Shown here one piece after another: positions 1 through 7,162 of a stretch of DNA of 64,000 nt. Made by a program: the position numbers and the translations under genes. How positions within the stretch are numbered: the stretch's first letter is position 1; every line of letters begins with the position of its first letter. The notes beneath the pieces are model-generated. The model had not been told where the DNA came from and ran no database searches. It was given only the letters and a program-made list of their open reading frames with translations. The DNA is from Caldicellulosiruptor owensensis OL (GTDB taxonomy: Bacteria > Bacillota > Thermoanaerobacteria > Caldicellulosiruptorales > Caldicellulosiruptoraceae). The DNA lies in contig NC_014657.1 in the NCBI RefSeq assembly GCF_000166335.1, forward strand, positions 1,356,501-1,420,500, in the 5' to 3' direction.

Positions 1-866
1 GCTTTCTCTAAATCTCTAAAGTCACTGCTCACCCCTGATATACCAAGCACACCCGATTTTTTATTCAGAAAATCACTCATCTGCTTCACATCCATTTTTT
101 CCTTCTCCATGAGGTACAGTATCACAGCCGGGTCAATTGTTCCGCTTCTTGTTCCCATTGCAAGACCAGCCAAAGGAGTAAATCCCATGCTTGTATCAAC
201 CGACTTTCCATACTTTATTGCACACACACTTGAACCGTTACCAAGATGACAAGTTATAAGTTTCAACTCCTCCAGTGGTCTTTTTAAATATTCTGCAGCT
301 TTAATTGCAACATATTTATGTGATGTTCCATGAAATCCATATTTTCTAATTTTATATTTCTCATACACCTCATATGGAAGCGAATACATATACGCATATC
401 TTGGCATTGTTTGATGAAATGCTGTATCAAATACAGCTACATTTGGTTTCCCAGGAATTTCTTTTTCACACGCTTCAATTCCCATTAAATTAGCAGGATT
501 GTGAAGAGGCGCAAGTTCAATACATTCTCTTATTGCTTTCTTTACCTCTTCATTGACAACCACTGCATCACTAAAATACTCTCCGCCATGCACAACTCTG
601 TGACCAATTGCATCAATTTCATCCATAGAATGGATAATGCCTGCATCTTCATGTGTGAGCATCTCTAACACAAGTTTAATAGCAACATTGTGGTCTTTTA
701 TTTCCTGTTCTTTTACAATCTCTTGACCGTTCTTTTGATGTCTAATAAATGCCCCCGGCAACCCAATCCTATCAACAACACCTTTACAAAGTGCAACCTC
801 TGTATCAGTATCAATAAATTGATACTTTAAAGATGAACTTCCTGAGTTTAATACCAAAACCTTCAT
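1..866 (-). CDS. ackA: Acetate kinase, 3' end cut by window edge
   Basis: Acetate kinase makes ATP and acetate from acetyl phosphate, the last step of acetate fermentation, in the cytoplasm. The reading frame runs open from ATG at 866 to the window start, giving about 288 residues of a family normally near 400, so the C-terminus lies outside. Visible family features are the N-terminal [10 protein letters not shown] phosphate-binding strand, GHRVVHGGE with its Arg, [16 protein letters not shown] and HLGNGSSV. A purine-rich AGAAGGGG ribosome site precedes the ATG. It follows pta by 26 nt on the same strand, so the pair is probably co-transcribed from the promoter at 1940-1969. Identification is secure from sequence motifs. 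Confidence 0.95.
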   Translation of the reverse strand, partial: MKVLVLNSGSSSLKYQFIDTDTEVALCKGVVDRIGLPGAFIRHQKNGQEIVKEQEIKDHNVAIKLVLEMLTHEDAGIIHSMDEIDAIGHRVVHGGEYFSDAVVVNEEVKKAIRECIELAPLHNPANLMGIEACEKEIPGKPNVAVFDTAFHQTMPRYAYMYSLPYEVYEKYKIRKYGFHGTSHKYVAIKAAEYLKRPLEELKLITCHLGNGSSVCAIKYGKSVDTSMGFTPLAGLAMGTRSGTIDPAVILYLMEKEKMDVKQMSDFLNKKSGVLGISGVSSDFRDLEK

Positions 867-892
867 TTTTTCATTCCCCTTCTATAAATAAT

Positions 893-1891
893 TTATTTCA
901 TCATAGCCTGAACAGCGGTAATTGCAATAACCCCCACAATGTCTTCCGCTTTGCAACCTCGGGACAAATCATTTACAGGTTTTGCTATTCCCTGGGTAAT
1001 AGGTCCGTACGCTTCTGCTTTTGCAAGCCTTTCTGTAAGTTTATATGCAATATTGCCAGCATCCAAATCAGGAAAGATTAGAACATTTGCTTGCCCTGCA
1101 ACAGGACTTCCCGGTGCTTTCAACTTTGCAACAGAAGGAACTATTGCAGCATCTGCTTGAAGCTCACCATCTATTAAAAGGTCTGGTGCTTTTTCTTTTG
1201 CAATCTTAGTTGCTTCAACAACCTTATCAACCATTTCTGACTTTGCAGAACCTTTTGTTGAATATGAGAGCATTGCTACTTTTGGAGTTTTGCCAACCAA
1301 AGCCTCAAAACTTTTTGCTGAAGAAATAGCTATATCAGCAAGTTCTTCTGCTGTTGGATTAGGATTTAAACCTGCATCAGCATATATAAAAACTCCATTT
1401 TCTCCATATTCACAATTTGGAACCACCATAATAAAGAAACTTGAAACAAGTTTTACCCCAGGTGCTGTTTTTAATATCTGCAAGGCTGGTCGCAAGGTAT
1501 CTGCTGTTGAGTGAATAGCACCAGATACCATACCATCTGCCAAACCTTTGTATACAAGCATAACACCAAAATACATCGGGTCTTTAATAATCTTTCTTGC
1601 ATCTTCCAACGTTATACCTTTATTTTTTCTTAGCTCATAAAATTCATTAACAAATTCATCAAATCTATCAAAATTCTCTGGGTCAATAAAAATAGCGTCA
1701 TCTACATTTGCTCCAAATTTTGCTGCTTCTTTTTTAATCTCATGTTCTTTCCCAATCAAAACTATCTTGGCTATCTTTTCTTTTAGAGCTATGGAGGCAG
1801 CTTTTAAATTTCTTTCTTCGTAGCTTTCGGGAAGTACAATTGTCTTTATATCTGATTTTGCTTTTTCGATAATTGTATCAATAAAAGCCAT
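893..1891 (-). CDS. pta: Phosphate acetyltransferase
   Basis: Converts acetyl-CoA and phosphate to acetyl phosphate and CoA, feeding acetate kinase. The open frame extends upstream to 1969, but I place the start at ATG 1891 (MAFIDTII) because AAAGGAG sits directly before it, giving 332 residues, the usual length of a short-form Pta without an extra N-terminal domain. Family signatures seen include DPMYFGVMLVYKGLADGMVSG, FADAGLNPNP-type text near the middle (YADAGLNPNPTAEELADIA) and STKGSAKSEMVDKV. First gene of the pta-ackA pair. A perfect 12-bp palindrome covers its -35 box, so repression at that site is plausible. Confidence 0.95.
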   Translation of the reverse strand: MAFIDTIIEKAKSDIKTIVLPESYEERNLKAASIALKEKIAKIVLIGKEHEIKKEAAKFGANVDDAIFIDPENFDRFDEFVNEFYELRKNKGITLEDARKIIKDPMYFGVMLVYKGLADGMVSGAIHSTADTLRPALQILKTAPGVKLVSSFFIMVVPNCEYGENGVFIYADAGLNPNPTAEELADIAISSAKSFEALVGKTPKVAMLSYSTKGSAKSEMVDKVVEATKIAKEKAPDLLIDGELQADAAIVPSVAKLKAPGSPVAGQANVLIFPDLDAGNIAYKLTERLAKAEAYGPITQGIAKPVNDLSRGCKAEDIVGVIAITAVQAMMK

Positions 1892-1939
1892 TTTTTGATA
1901 CTCCTTTCGTTTATTATTTGTCATATTGTACCTTAATAT

Positions 1940-1969
1940 ATTATAAAACAAATTGTATCTTGTATACAA
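1940..1969 (-). promoter_or_regulatory. Promoter of pta-ackA
   Basis: On the minus strand TTGTAT (1964-1969) and TATAAT (1940-1945) are separated by 18 bp and lie about 50 bp before the pta start. The match to a vegetative sigma-A promoter is good at -10 and fair at -35. The palindrome at 1959-1970 covers the -35 hexamer. Confidence 0.6.
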
Positions 1970-1970
1970 G
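1959..1970. promoter_or_regulatory. Palindromic candidate operator at pta promoter
   Basis: CTTGTATACAAG is a perfect 12-bp palindrome overlapping the -35 hexamer of the pta promoter. Its TTGT-AT-ACAA core resembles operators of FadR-subfamily GntR regulators. The binding protein is not known; one such regulator is encoded at 44492-45172 in this window but linking them is speculation. Confidence 0.4.
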
Positions 1971-2011
1971 AATTATTTTACTTTTAAAATGAATTTTCAC
2001 TTCAAAATACT

Positions 2012-2038
2012 AAACAAAAGTTTGAAGAATGTATGTTT
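2012..2038. promoter_or_regulatory. Candidate LexA (SOS) boxes before lexA
   Basis: Two dyads lie in the lexA promoter: AAACAAAAGTTT at 2012-2023 (perfect inverted arms) and GAATGTATGTTT at 2027-2038, each resembling the Gram-positive SOS box GAACNNNNGTTC with substitutions. The second sits between the -35 and -10 hexamers, where LexA would block its own transcription. Autoregulation is known for lexA; these particular sites are inference. Confidence 0.4.
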
Positions 2039-2050
2039 TTGTGTTATAAT
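2022..2050 (+). promoter_or_regulatory. Promoter of lexA
   Basis: TTGAAG (2022-2027), a 17-bp spacer and a consensus TATAAT (2045-2050) lie 40 bp before the lexA ATG. The spacer contains a candidate SOS box. Confidence 0.65.
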
Positions 2051-2090
2051 TATTTCAAAATAACAATCTTGAGAAGGGGAAATAAGTAGT

Positions 2091-2699
2091 ATGAAAAAAC
2101 AGCTTACAAAAAAGCAAGAGGAAATATTAGAGTTTATAAAAAAGAGAATTAAAGAAAAAGGTTACCCTCCTGCGGTGAGGGAAATTTGCGAGGCAACAGG
2201 TCTTAAATCAACTTCAACTGTGCACGGTCATCTGACTCGGCTTGAAAAAAAAGGTTATATTAGGCGCGACCCATCAAAACCAAGAGCTATCGAAATCGTA
2301 GACGACGAGTTTTATGTGCACAGAAATGTTGTACAACTGCCTCTTGTTGGGAAGGTAACAGCAGGCGAACCGATCTTAGCTGTGGAAAATATAGAAGAAA
2401 CTATGACCCTGCCATACGACCTTGTGGGAACAGAAGATGCATTTTTGCTTCGAGTTAGAGGAGATAGTATGATTGAGGCAGGAATTTTCGACAACGATAT
2501 AATAATTGTCAGAAGACAAAATATAGCTGAAAATGGAGATATTGTAGTTGCTTTAATTGACGATGAAGCAACAGTAAAGAGATTTTACAAGGAACACGAC
2601 CATATAAGACTTCAACCAGAGAACAAGGCTATGGAGCCTATTATCGTCAAAGATGTAAAAATTCTTGGAAAGGTTATAGGACTTATCAGGAGGATGTAA
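2091..2699 (+). CDS. lexA: SOS repressor LexA
   Basis: LexA represses DNA-damage genes and cleaves itself when stimulated by RecA filaments. The 202-residue product has the usual layout: a winged helix-turn-helix at about residues 1-65 ([25 protein letters not shown]) and a C-terminal S24 peptidase domain. The self-cleavage Ala91-Gly92 bond lies in KVTAGEP, the catalytic serine is Ser126 (RGDSMI) and the lysine Lys163 (EATVKRF). An AGAAGGGG ribosome site precedes the ATG. It is convergent with the gene at 2702-3976, with only two bases between stop codons, inside a perfect palindrome. Candidate SOS boxes upstream suggest autoregulation. Confidence 0.97.
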   Translation: MKKQLTKKQEEILEFIKKRIKEKGYPPAVREICEATGLKSTSTVHGHLTRLEKKGYIRRDPSKPRAIEIVDDEFYVHRNVVQLPLVGKVTAGEPILAVENIEETMTLPYDLVGTEDAFLLRVRGDSMIEAGIFDNDIIIVRRQNIAENGDIVVALIDDEATVKRFYKEHDHIRLQPENKAMEPIIVKDVKILGKVIGLIRRM

Positions 2700-2717
2700 T
2701 ATTACATCCTCCTGATA
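2684..2717. repeat. 34-nt perfect palindrome over two convergent stop codons
   Basis: The sequence from 2684 to 2717 is a perfect inverted repeat without a loop, centred between 2700 and 2701. It contains the last codons and TAA of lexA and, on the other strand, the last codons and TAA of the convergent gene. Because of the symmetry both proteins end in Ile-Arg-Arg-Met. It probably folds into a terminator-like hairpin in either transcript, although it lacks a long T tract on either side. Confidence 0.85.
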
Positions 2718-3976
2718 TTTTCAATGGCATGTAAAATTCCAACAAGTCCGATTTCAAACGAAGAGCTGCCCTGTAGATATGCAGCATATGGCTCTCTTAT
2801 TGGGGCATCACAAGAAAGCTCTGAAGATGTTCCTTGGACAAATCCACCTGCTGCCATAATTACCTTGTGAGAATATCCTGGCATATCCCATGCTTCAGGC
2901 AAAACATTACTGTCCACCGGACAACCTTTTTGCACTCCCTGACAAAATCTTACAAGTTCATTTTCGTTTTTAAACACTATGATCTGAATTATATCTGTTC
3001 TCTTTTCATCAAACTTTGGCAAAACCTCATATCCTAACTTTTCCATTATATATGAAGTAAACACAGCCACTTTTAAACTTTCGGCCACTATGTGTGGTGA
3101 AAATAAAAGCCCTTGTAGAATCTCTTTGTTAAATCCGAGTGATGGGCCAACTTCTTTTCCCATGCCAGGAGAATTAAGCCTGTCTGCACACATCTCAACA
3201 AGTTCTTTTTTTCCCGCGATATAGCCGCCACATGAAGCAATCGTCCCACCAGGATTTTTGATAAGGGAACCTGCTATTAGGTCTGCCCCTACTTCTGTGG
3301 GCTCTAATTTCTCCACAAATTCTCCATAACAGTTGTCAACCACAATAACTGTCTGAGGAGAAATGTCTTTTATTAATCTAATTACCTTTCCCAACTTTCC
3401 AATTGGAATTGACTCTCTCAATGAATAACCGCGTGAACGTTGAATAAAAACTACTTTTATAAAATTTTCTTTTAAAATGCTCTCTATTTTTCTAAAGTCA
3501 AAATCATTATTCTTTAAATCAATTTCTTGGTATCTTATTCCAAACTCAATAAGGTTCCCGTGTCCACCTTCTTTTATTCCAATCACTTTTTGGAGTGTAT
3601 CATAAGGTTTCCCACAGATTGAAAGAAGAGTATCGCCTGGCCTGAGCAAAGCAAATAGCATTGTTGCAATTGCCTGTGTCCCAGAAATAAATTGGATTCG
3701 CACAAGTGCATCCTCACATCCGAAAACATGTGCAAAGATTTTTTCAATTACATCTCGCCCGCTATCCGAGTATCCATATCCATCTGTCTTATTCAGATGG
3801 GTGTATGAAAGCCTGCTGTGGTGAAAAGCATTTAAAACCTTTAGCTGATTGAAGAATTTTATTTCCTCTATATATTCGAATTTCTCTTTTAAATCTTCTA
3901 AAGCTTGCTCTGTTAAGCTTAGCAAATCATGAGAAAAATTATAAAATTTTTTTAATGCCTCGATATCTATCTTCAA
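2702..3976 (-). CDS. PLP-dependent methionine gamma-lyase family protein (aluminium-resistance type)
   Basis: Belongs to the Met_gamma_lyase family of fold-type I PLP enzymes, often labelled aluminium resistance protein (YnbB-like); substrate and true role are unsettled. Family features are the N-terminal FHHSRLSYTHLNKTDGYGYSDSG, GTQAIATMLFALLRPGDTLL, VDNCYGEF and the PLP-lysine segment GSLIKNPGG, then CGGYIAGKKELVE. The frame is open to a GTG at 4039, but that codon lies in the loop of the hfq terminator hairpin. I prefer TTG at 3976, preceded by GAGAGGTG, giving 424 residues, close to the family norm. It is the last gene of its strand before lexA, which faces it. Confidence 0.8.
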   Translation of the reverse strand: MKIDIEALKKFYNFSHDLLSLTEQALEDLKEKFEYIEEIKFFNQLKVLNAFHHSRLSYTHLNKTDGYGYSDSGRDVIEKIFAHVFGCEDALVRIQFISGTQAIATMLFALLRPGDTLLSICGKPYDTLQKVIGIKEGGHGNLIEFGIRYQEIDLKNNDFDFRKIESILKENFIKVVFIQRSRGYSLRESIPIGKLGKVIRLIKDISPQTVIVVDNCYGEFVEKLEPTEVGADLIAGSLIKNPGGTIASCGGYIAGKKELVEMCADRLNSPGMGKEVGPSLGFNKEILQGLLFSPHIVAESLKVAVFTSYIMEKLGYEVLPKFDEKRTDIIQIIVFKNENELVRFCQGVQKGCPVDSNVLPEAWDMPGYSHKVIMAAGGFVQGTSSELSCDAPIREPYAAYLQGSSSFEIGLVGILHAIENIRRM

Positions 3977-4019
3977 TATCCATTTGCACCTCTCTTTTAA
4001 ATCCTGATTGTCAAAATTT

Positions 4020-4057
4020 AAAGAAAGCTCATGAATCACACGTTCATGAGCTTTCTT
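4020..4057 (-). terminator. Terminator after hfq
   Basis: Two arms of about 16 bp (AAAGAAAGCTCATGAA and its complement) flank a loop of about 7 nt just after the hfq stop, and TTTAAATTTT follows on the minus strand. It should end the miaB-to-hfq transcript. The longest frame of the next gene would start within this loop. Boundaries are accurate to a base or two. Confidence 0.7.
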
Positions 4058-4072
4058 TTGAAATTGTGCGTT

Positions 4073-4363
4073 TTATTTTGTCTCTTGACCTTGATTGTTA
4101 TTTGATTGTTGAGAAGCTTGTTGATTATTCTGTGCCTGAGCCATATAGTTTATTGGCTTTGATGGCATAATCGAAGATATAGCATGCTTGTAAATTAACT
4201 GCTGCTTGTTATTGTCAGTCTCTACAATTAATGTAAAGTTATCAAAACCCTTGATAACTCCTTTTAACTGAAAACCACTGAGCAAGAAAATTGTAACATT
4301 CACTTTTTCTTTTCTTAACTGATTCAAAAATAAGTCCTGCAAGTTTAAACTTCCTTTCGCCAC
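4073..4363 (-). CDS. hfq: RNA chaperone Hfq
   Basis: Hfq forms a hexameric ring that pairs small RNAs with mRNA targets and binds A- and U-rich tails. The 96-residue product contains the Sm1 motif ([41 protein letters not shown], about residues 8-48) and the Sm2 segment [12 protein letters not shown] (about 57-68). After this core comes a 28-residue low-complexity tail rich in Gln and Asn, longer than in Bacillus Hfq and presumably disordered. The start is GTG behind GGGGAGG. It is the last gene of the miaB-mutS-mutL-miaA-hfq run, and miaA-hfq adjacency is a widely conserved arrangement. Confidence 0.95.
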   Translation of the reverse strand: MAKGSLNLQDLFLNQLRKEKVNVTIFLLSGFQLKGVIKGFDNFTLIVETDNNKQQLIYKHAISSIMPSKPINYMAQAQNNQQASQQSNNNQGQETK

Positions 4364-4427
4364 TTTATGTATTCCTCCCCAAACTTAAAAGTTTTTTATA
4401 TTATAATTTTTATATGTTTTTCTTAAA

Positions 4428-5366
4428 TTATACCACACTTTTGCAAAGTTCAAAACATTTTTTCACAACTTCTTCAAACCTCATACCTGTAATATCCAAA
4501 AACATAAATTCTCCCTGATATTTAAACCAAATCCTCTGCCTTTTAGCAAACTGTCTTGTTTTTATTATAAGCTCTTCTTTTGCCTCTTGCAAAGAGATCT
4601 TCCCTTCAACATACGGTATTACCTGCTTATATCCAAGCCCCTGCATAGATTTTAAATCCTTTGAATATCCCATATCTAAAAGCTTTTTAACTTCATCTGC
4701 AAGCCCCATATCAAACATCTTTTCAACCCTTTTTTCAATCCTCTGCCAGAGAGCTTCTCTTTCCATTATAAAACACAGAGGCAATACATTATACTTTTCG
4801 CTTCCCTTTCTTCTTACCTTGTCTAAAAACTCTGTTGGTTTCTTGCCAGTCAAAAAATAGATTTCTAAATATCTTATCACCCTTTTTACATTGTTTGGAT
4901 GTACAGAGTTTGCTGCATCCTGATCTATACCTTTGAGCAAATTGTAGAGATACATATTGCCTTTCCTATTGAGTTCATCGTAAAGCATTCTTCTTATTTG
5001 TTTTGAATCCCCCATTTCAGGAAATTCGACATCGTCCACAACCGACTTTATATAAAACCCTGTGCCACCTACAAGCAAAGGTACTTTACCTTTTTTATAA
5101 ATATCCAAAATTGCATTTGTAGCATCCTTTTGAAACATCGCAACATTATAATCCTCATCTGGAAATACCACATCAATAACATAATGTCTGACAGCTTCTC
5201 TTTGCTCCTTTGTAGGCTTTGCTGTGCCAATATCCATAAGCTTGTACACACACATCGAATCTGCAGACACAATCTCGCCGTTTACAAGCTGAGCAAGCTC
5301 TACTGCCACATCTGTTTTTCCGGTGGCAGTAAGGCCTGCAATAATAATTAAAGGTATTTTCTCCAT
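4428..5366 (-). CDS. miaA: tRNA dimethylallyltransferase MiaA
   Basis: Adds a dimethylallyl group to N6 of A37 in tRNAs that read UNN codons, using dimethylallyl diphosphate. The 312-residue protein shows the P-loop GLTATGKTDVA near residue 11, the SADSMCVYKLMDIGTAKPT segment that binds the tRNA and prenyl donor, GGTGFYIKSV, and the basic NNVKRVIRYLE helix. Its product is the substrate for MiaB, encoded four genes upstream in the same run. A GAGGCAAC site precedes the ATG, and 26 nt separate it from mutL. Confidence 0.96.
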   Translation of the reverse strand: MEKIPLIIIAGLTATGKTDVAVELAQLVNGEIVSADSMCVYKLMDIGTAKPTKEQREAVRHYVIDVVFPDEDYNVAMFQKDATNAILDIYKKGKVPLLVGGTGFYIKSVVDDVEFPEMGDSKQIRRMLYDELNRKGNMYLYNLLKGIDQDAANSVHPNNVKRVIRYLEIYFLTGKKPTEFLDKVRRKGSEKYNVLPLCFIMEREALWQRIEKRVEKMFDMGLADEVKKLLDMGYSKDLKSMQGLGYKQVIPYVEGKISLQEAKEELIIKTRQFAKRQRIWFKYQGEFMFLDITGMRFEEVVKKCFELCKSVV

Positions 5367-5392
5367 TCTTGTTGCCTCACCTACACTGTGAT

Positions 5393-7162
5393 TTATACAA
5401 TTCTTTTGAACATTTTTTCGATATCTTTCTTGGTAATTTCTACTACAACTGGTCTTCCATGCGGACAGTGAAAAATTTCTTTTTTGACAAGTACAAGTTC
5501 AACTATTTCTTTTTTCTCTAAGTCTGAAATTTTACTATTTCCTTTTACTGCTGCTCTGCAAGCAATTCTTTTTAGCAGGTCCTCAGAAATTCCTACAAGA
5601 CTCTTATCTCCAACCATTTGTTCGTATACCATCTCTATTACGTCAAGTAAAAACACTTTATCGATGCTCTTAGTCAATATAGCAGGCCAAGTTCTCACTA
5701 CTATTTCATTTTTCCCAAAATCCTCAATTTCAAAACCCATCTTTTGAAAGATAGAGCGGTTTGAAAGCACAAACTCTTTTTGGGAAGAGGGAAGCTGAGC
5801 AACAACAGGAACAGCCAATACTTGGCTTTGAACATTTGAAGAATAAATTTGGCCTTTAAAATCTTCAAATAATCTTCTTTCGTGTACTGCGTGCTGGTCA
5901 ATAAGGTATAAACTGTCATCACCTTGCACAATGATATAGGTGTCAAAAGCGTAACCAACAATCTTGTAGTTTCCTGCATCAAAGTTTTCAAACCCCTGCT
6001 GCTCAATTACAACTTCTCTTGGCTCATTAGAAAACATTTCAAAGAAATTTGGCTGCTCGGAAATAACCAAAGATATATCGTTTGAGTTTGCAGACAAAAC
6101 TTCAATGTGTTTGTGTTCAAGTTCAGCATCATTTGCGTCATCAACTTTGCTCAAATCAAGCTTTGCAATCATTTTCTCCGATTTTAATGAGTCTGCTATT
6201 GCTTTATAAACGGTGTTATAAACAAATTGTTCATCCCTGAACTTTACCTCAAGTTTTGATGGATGGACATTCACATCAATCTCAGAAGGTGGAATTTGCA
6301 CAAACAGAAAAACTATTGGAAACCTTCCTGTGATGACTGAATTTTTAAATGCCTCATCAACACATGACGAAAAAAGTTTGCTCTTGATATATCTTCTGTT
6401 GACATAAAAATGATAACCTGAACGTGTGGCTCTGCTCACAGTGGGGTTTACAAAATAACCCCAAACTTTTAGAGATTCTTTCTCAATAGAAAATTCAACA
6501 AGATTTTTTACTATCTCTATCCCAAATATAGAGCCAATGACAGATTCAATCTTATTATCTCCTGGTGTAAAAATTTGTCTTTTGCCATCTGCCTCTGCAC
6601 GAAACGAAATCTCTGGCCAGGCAATTGCAATCTTTTCAACCATCTCAAGACAGTACTTTTGTTCAGTTGACGGAGATTTTAAAAATTTTAGCCTTGCAGG
6701 AGTATTGTAAAAAATATCTTCAACAACAATCCTTGTTCCTTTTTTAAAAGGACAAAAACTTTTAGAAAGGACCTTGCCACCTTCTACTTTTACCATGCAC
6801 CCCTGTTCTTCCTCTAAATGCTTGGAAACAAGTGTCACCTTTGCTACGCTCGATATTGCACAAAGCGCTTCTCCTCTAAATCCCATTGTTTTGATACTGA
6901 ATATATCCTCCAAAGACTTTATCTTGCTTGTTGTATGTCTTTCAAACACATATTCAATGTCATCAGGGTGGATTCCTTTTCCATTATCATATACTTCAAT
7001 TCTCTTCATACCGCCTTTTTCTATTTTAACATCGATTAAACTTGCTCCAGCATCTATTGAATTTTCCAGAAGCTCTTTGAGGCACGATGCCGGTCTTTCT
7101 ACAACCTCACCCGCCGCCAAGATGTGAGTTAACTGTTCAGAAAGTTTGTAAAGCTCTTTCAT
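5393..7162 (-). CDS. mutL: DNA mismatch repair protein MutL
   Basis: MutL couples MutS mismatch recognition to strand removal. Its 589 residues start with a GHKL ATPase (ELLENSIDAGA, DNGKGI, TMGFRGEAL within the first 100 residues) and end with an endonuclease domain. The metal-binding nicking motif DQHAVHERRLFE, ACRAAVK and CPHGRP are all present, so this is the MutH-independent nicking type found in bacteria without Dam methylation. The ATG overlaps the mutS stop by 4 nt (ATGA), which suggests translational coupling. Confidence 0.97.
   Translation of the reverse strand: MKELYKLSEQLTHILAAGEVVERPASCLKELLENSIDAGASLIDVKIEKGGMKRIEVYDNGKGIHPDDIEYVFERHTTSKIKSLEDIFSIKTMGFRGEALCAISSVAKVTLVSKHLEEEQGCMVKVEGGKVLSKSFCPFKKGTRIVVEDIFYNTPARLKFLKSPSTEQKYCLEMVEKIAIAWPEISFRAEADGKRQIFTPGDNKIESVIGSIFGIEIVKNLVEFSIEKESLKVWGYFVNPTVSRATRSGYHFYVNRRYIKSKLFSSCVDEAFKNSVITGRFPIVFLFVQIPPSEIDVNVHPSKLEVKFRDEQFVYNTVYKAIADSLKSEKMIAKLDLSKVDDANDAELEHKHIEVLSANSNDISLVISEQPNFFEMFSNEPREVVIEQQGFENFDAGNYKIVGYAFDTYIIVQGDDSLYLIDQHAVHERRLFEDFKGQIYSSNVQSQVLAVPVVAQLPSSQKEFVLSNRSIFQKMGFEIEDFGKNEIVVRTWPAILTKSIDKVFLLDVIEMVYEQMVGDKSLVGISEDLLKRIACRAAVKGNSKISDLEKKEIVELVLVKKEIFHCPHGRPVVVEITKKDIEKMFKRIV

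Noticed and set aside
4037..4039. GTG start for the methionine gamma-lyase-like gene
   Set aside because: It lies in the loop of the hfq terminator, has no ribosome site, and a TTG at 3976 with one gives the family length.
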